This document shows positions 58,371 through 59,028 of a DNA stretch of 59,028 bases, one piece after another. This DNA comes from Deltaproteobacteria bacterium (GTDB lineage Bacteria; Myxococcota; Myxococcia; Myxococcales; JAHFDP01). Within the stretch, counting starts at the first letter, position 1, and each line of letters begins with the position of its first letter. Location: NCBI GenBank assembly GCA_023248955.1, contig JAHFDP010000009.1:1-59028 (forward strand). The letters are read 5' to 3'. The position numbers and the translations under genes were made by a program. The notes beneath the pieces are model-generated. The model had not been told where the DNA came from. It saw only the letters and a list, made by a program, of their open reading frames with translations, and did not search any database.

Positions 58371-59028
58371 TGAGCATCGCGTTTCCGTCCCTGCCGCGTC
58401 GCGGCCTCGGCGTTGGTCTCGACCTTCCGTGGGATGGGACCACCGGCTTTGGCCATCACGCACATGACGGGGACGTTCTCGCCGCGCCCGTCCGTAAATT
58501 CCTACGGACGAGCGCGGCGCGTTGGTCGCACGCTTTCTTCTCGTGGCAACCGCGCGATCGCGCCGCGCCACTTCTCGAGGATTATGCCGCCGCGTGGGAC
58601 GGTCTCCGTGCAGCGCTTCCTCCACAGTTGCCGCGCGCACTCCACCACACTGCGCTCAACCTCGGATCGCTTGGGCCGTACCAGCGCGACGAGCTCTTCT
58701 CGTTCACCAACGCGCTCTGCGATCGCTACGGTCTGTGTTGGATCAACGAAGACGTCGGACTCTGGTCGCTGGCGGGACGACCGCTGCCGTATCCACTTCC
58801 TCCGTTGCTAACCGACGAAGGTCTCGCGGCCACGATTGCCAACGTGCGCGAGTGCCAGGCCGCGCTTTCGGTTCCGCTGGTGCTCGAATTTCCCGGATTT
58901 GCACGCGGCGTGAGCGTCGTCCTCGGCGAACTTCCCGCCTACGATTTTTTCCGCGTGCTCGCCGAGGAGACCGCTGCGCCGGTGACGCTCGACATCGGGC
59001 ATCTCTTGAGCTGGCAGTGGTGGCGTGG
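58370..59028 (+). CDS. DUF692 / multinuclear non-heme iron oxidase (MNIO), 3' end beyond window
   Basis: The ATG at 58370 shares one base with the upstream stop (TAATG). About 219 residues are visible. Family marks: GLGVGLDLPW at the start, HHTALNLGSLGPY (His92/93), INEDVGLW (Glu127, Asp128) where canonical members have SDHLCW or SEHLSW, LPYPLPPLLTDEGL, LVLEFPGF (Glu173) in place of LLLENP, and LDIGH (Asp208, His211). These fit the iron-ligand positions of the MbnB/TglH superfamily, but the second strand is diverged. Characterised members modify Cys residues of peptides with O2. Substrate inferred from coupling: the CYGxPC protein. Any partner (MbnC/TglI-type) would lie beyond the edge. Confidence 0.82.
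   Translation, partial: MSIAFPSLPRRGLGVGLDLPWDGTTGFGHHAHDGDVLAAPVRKFLRTSAARWSHAFFSWQPRDRAAPLLEDYAAAWDGLRAALPPQLPRALHHTALNLGSLGPYQRDELFSFTNALCDRYGLCWINEDVGLWSLAGRPLPYPLPPLLTDEGLAATIANVRECQAALSVPLVLEFPGFARGVSVVLGELPAYDFFRVLAEETAAPVTLDIGHLLSWQWWR

Overview
The window is a GC-rich, densely packed bacterial chromosome segment with no phage, no intact insertion sequence, no rRNA and no CRISPR. The gene mix points to Myxococcota or a neighbouring deltaproteobacterial lineage. The indicators are a Ser/Thr kinase carrying a formylglycine-generating-enzyme-like tail, a large lipoprotein with ASH-type repeats and a von Willebrand A domain, many predicted lipoproteins, a split-subunit branched-chain 2-oxo acid dehydrogenase, GH13 and GH92 glycosidases, and frequent GTG/TTG starts. 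This placement is inferred from content, not from a phylogenetic marker.

Layout. 1-6.1 kb: a multidomain GH13 lipoprotein (truncated at the left edge), an unknown two-helix membrane protein, a GIY-YIG/SUI1 small-gene operon, and an ABC permease fragment. 6.1-12 kb: type II NADH dehydrogenase, DUF309, ThiC, a Ser/Thr kinase and a pirin. 12-19.4 kb: a lipoate-dependent block with E1alpha-E1beta-E2 on the minus strand. On the plus strand lie a damaged VapBC pair, PPC/DUF296, YggX, a second E1alpha and a LipB-Nudix fusion. 19.4-27.2 kb: a TMTC-like glycosyltransferase, the CCA enzyme, a histidine-kinase-like protein without its phosphoacceptor His, a transglutaminase-elicitor-like lipoprotein and an OPT transporter. 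27.3-31.6 kb: a radical SAM/SPASM operon headed by a 58-residue membrane microprotein, then two secreted proteins. 31.9-36.6 kb: NadE, TruA, DUF1285, ApaG, MetF and tRNA-Leu(TAA). 36.6-47 kb: GH92, a trypsin-like protease, Nudix, Usp, FtsH with a coupled sigma-1.1-like protein, HtrA and MurJ. 47-54 kb: a zinc-knuckle-like protein, a histidine kinase remnant, an HAD 5'-nucleotidase, a response regulator, VapBC, the ASH/VWA lipoprotein and a MITE. 54-59 kb: an M16 peptidase pair, an RluA-type synthase, and a lipoprotein overlapping a DUF692/MNIO enzyme that runs off the right edge.

The strongest candidate for an undescribed system is the right-edge pair. It is a signal-peptide-bearing, internally duplicated protein with two CYGxPC motifs, translationally coupled to a divergent DUF692 (multinuclear non-heme iron oxidase) enzyme, which is the usual arrangement of a MNIO-modified peptide. 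Second is the radical SAM/SPASM operon with the membrane microprotein. At the DNA level there is a MITE of about 136 bp with a perfect 9-bp flanking duplication, a REP-like hairpin shared by two distant intergenic sites, and an exact 30-bp hairpin repeat present in two inverted copies.

Packing is extreme. Many same-strand neighbours overlap by 1-4 bases (ATGA, GTGA, TTGA, TGATG), and several convergent pairs share or abut stop codons.
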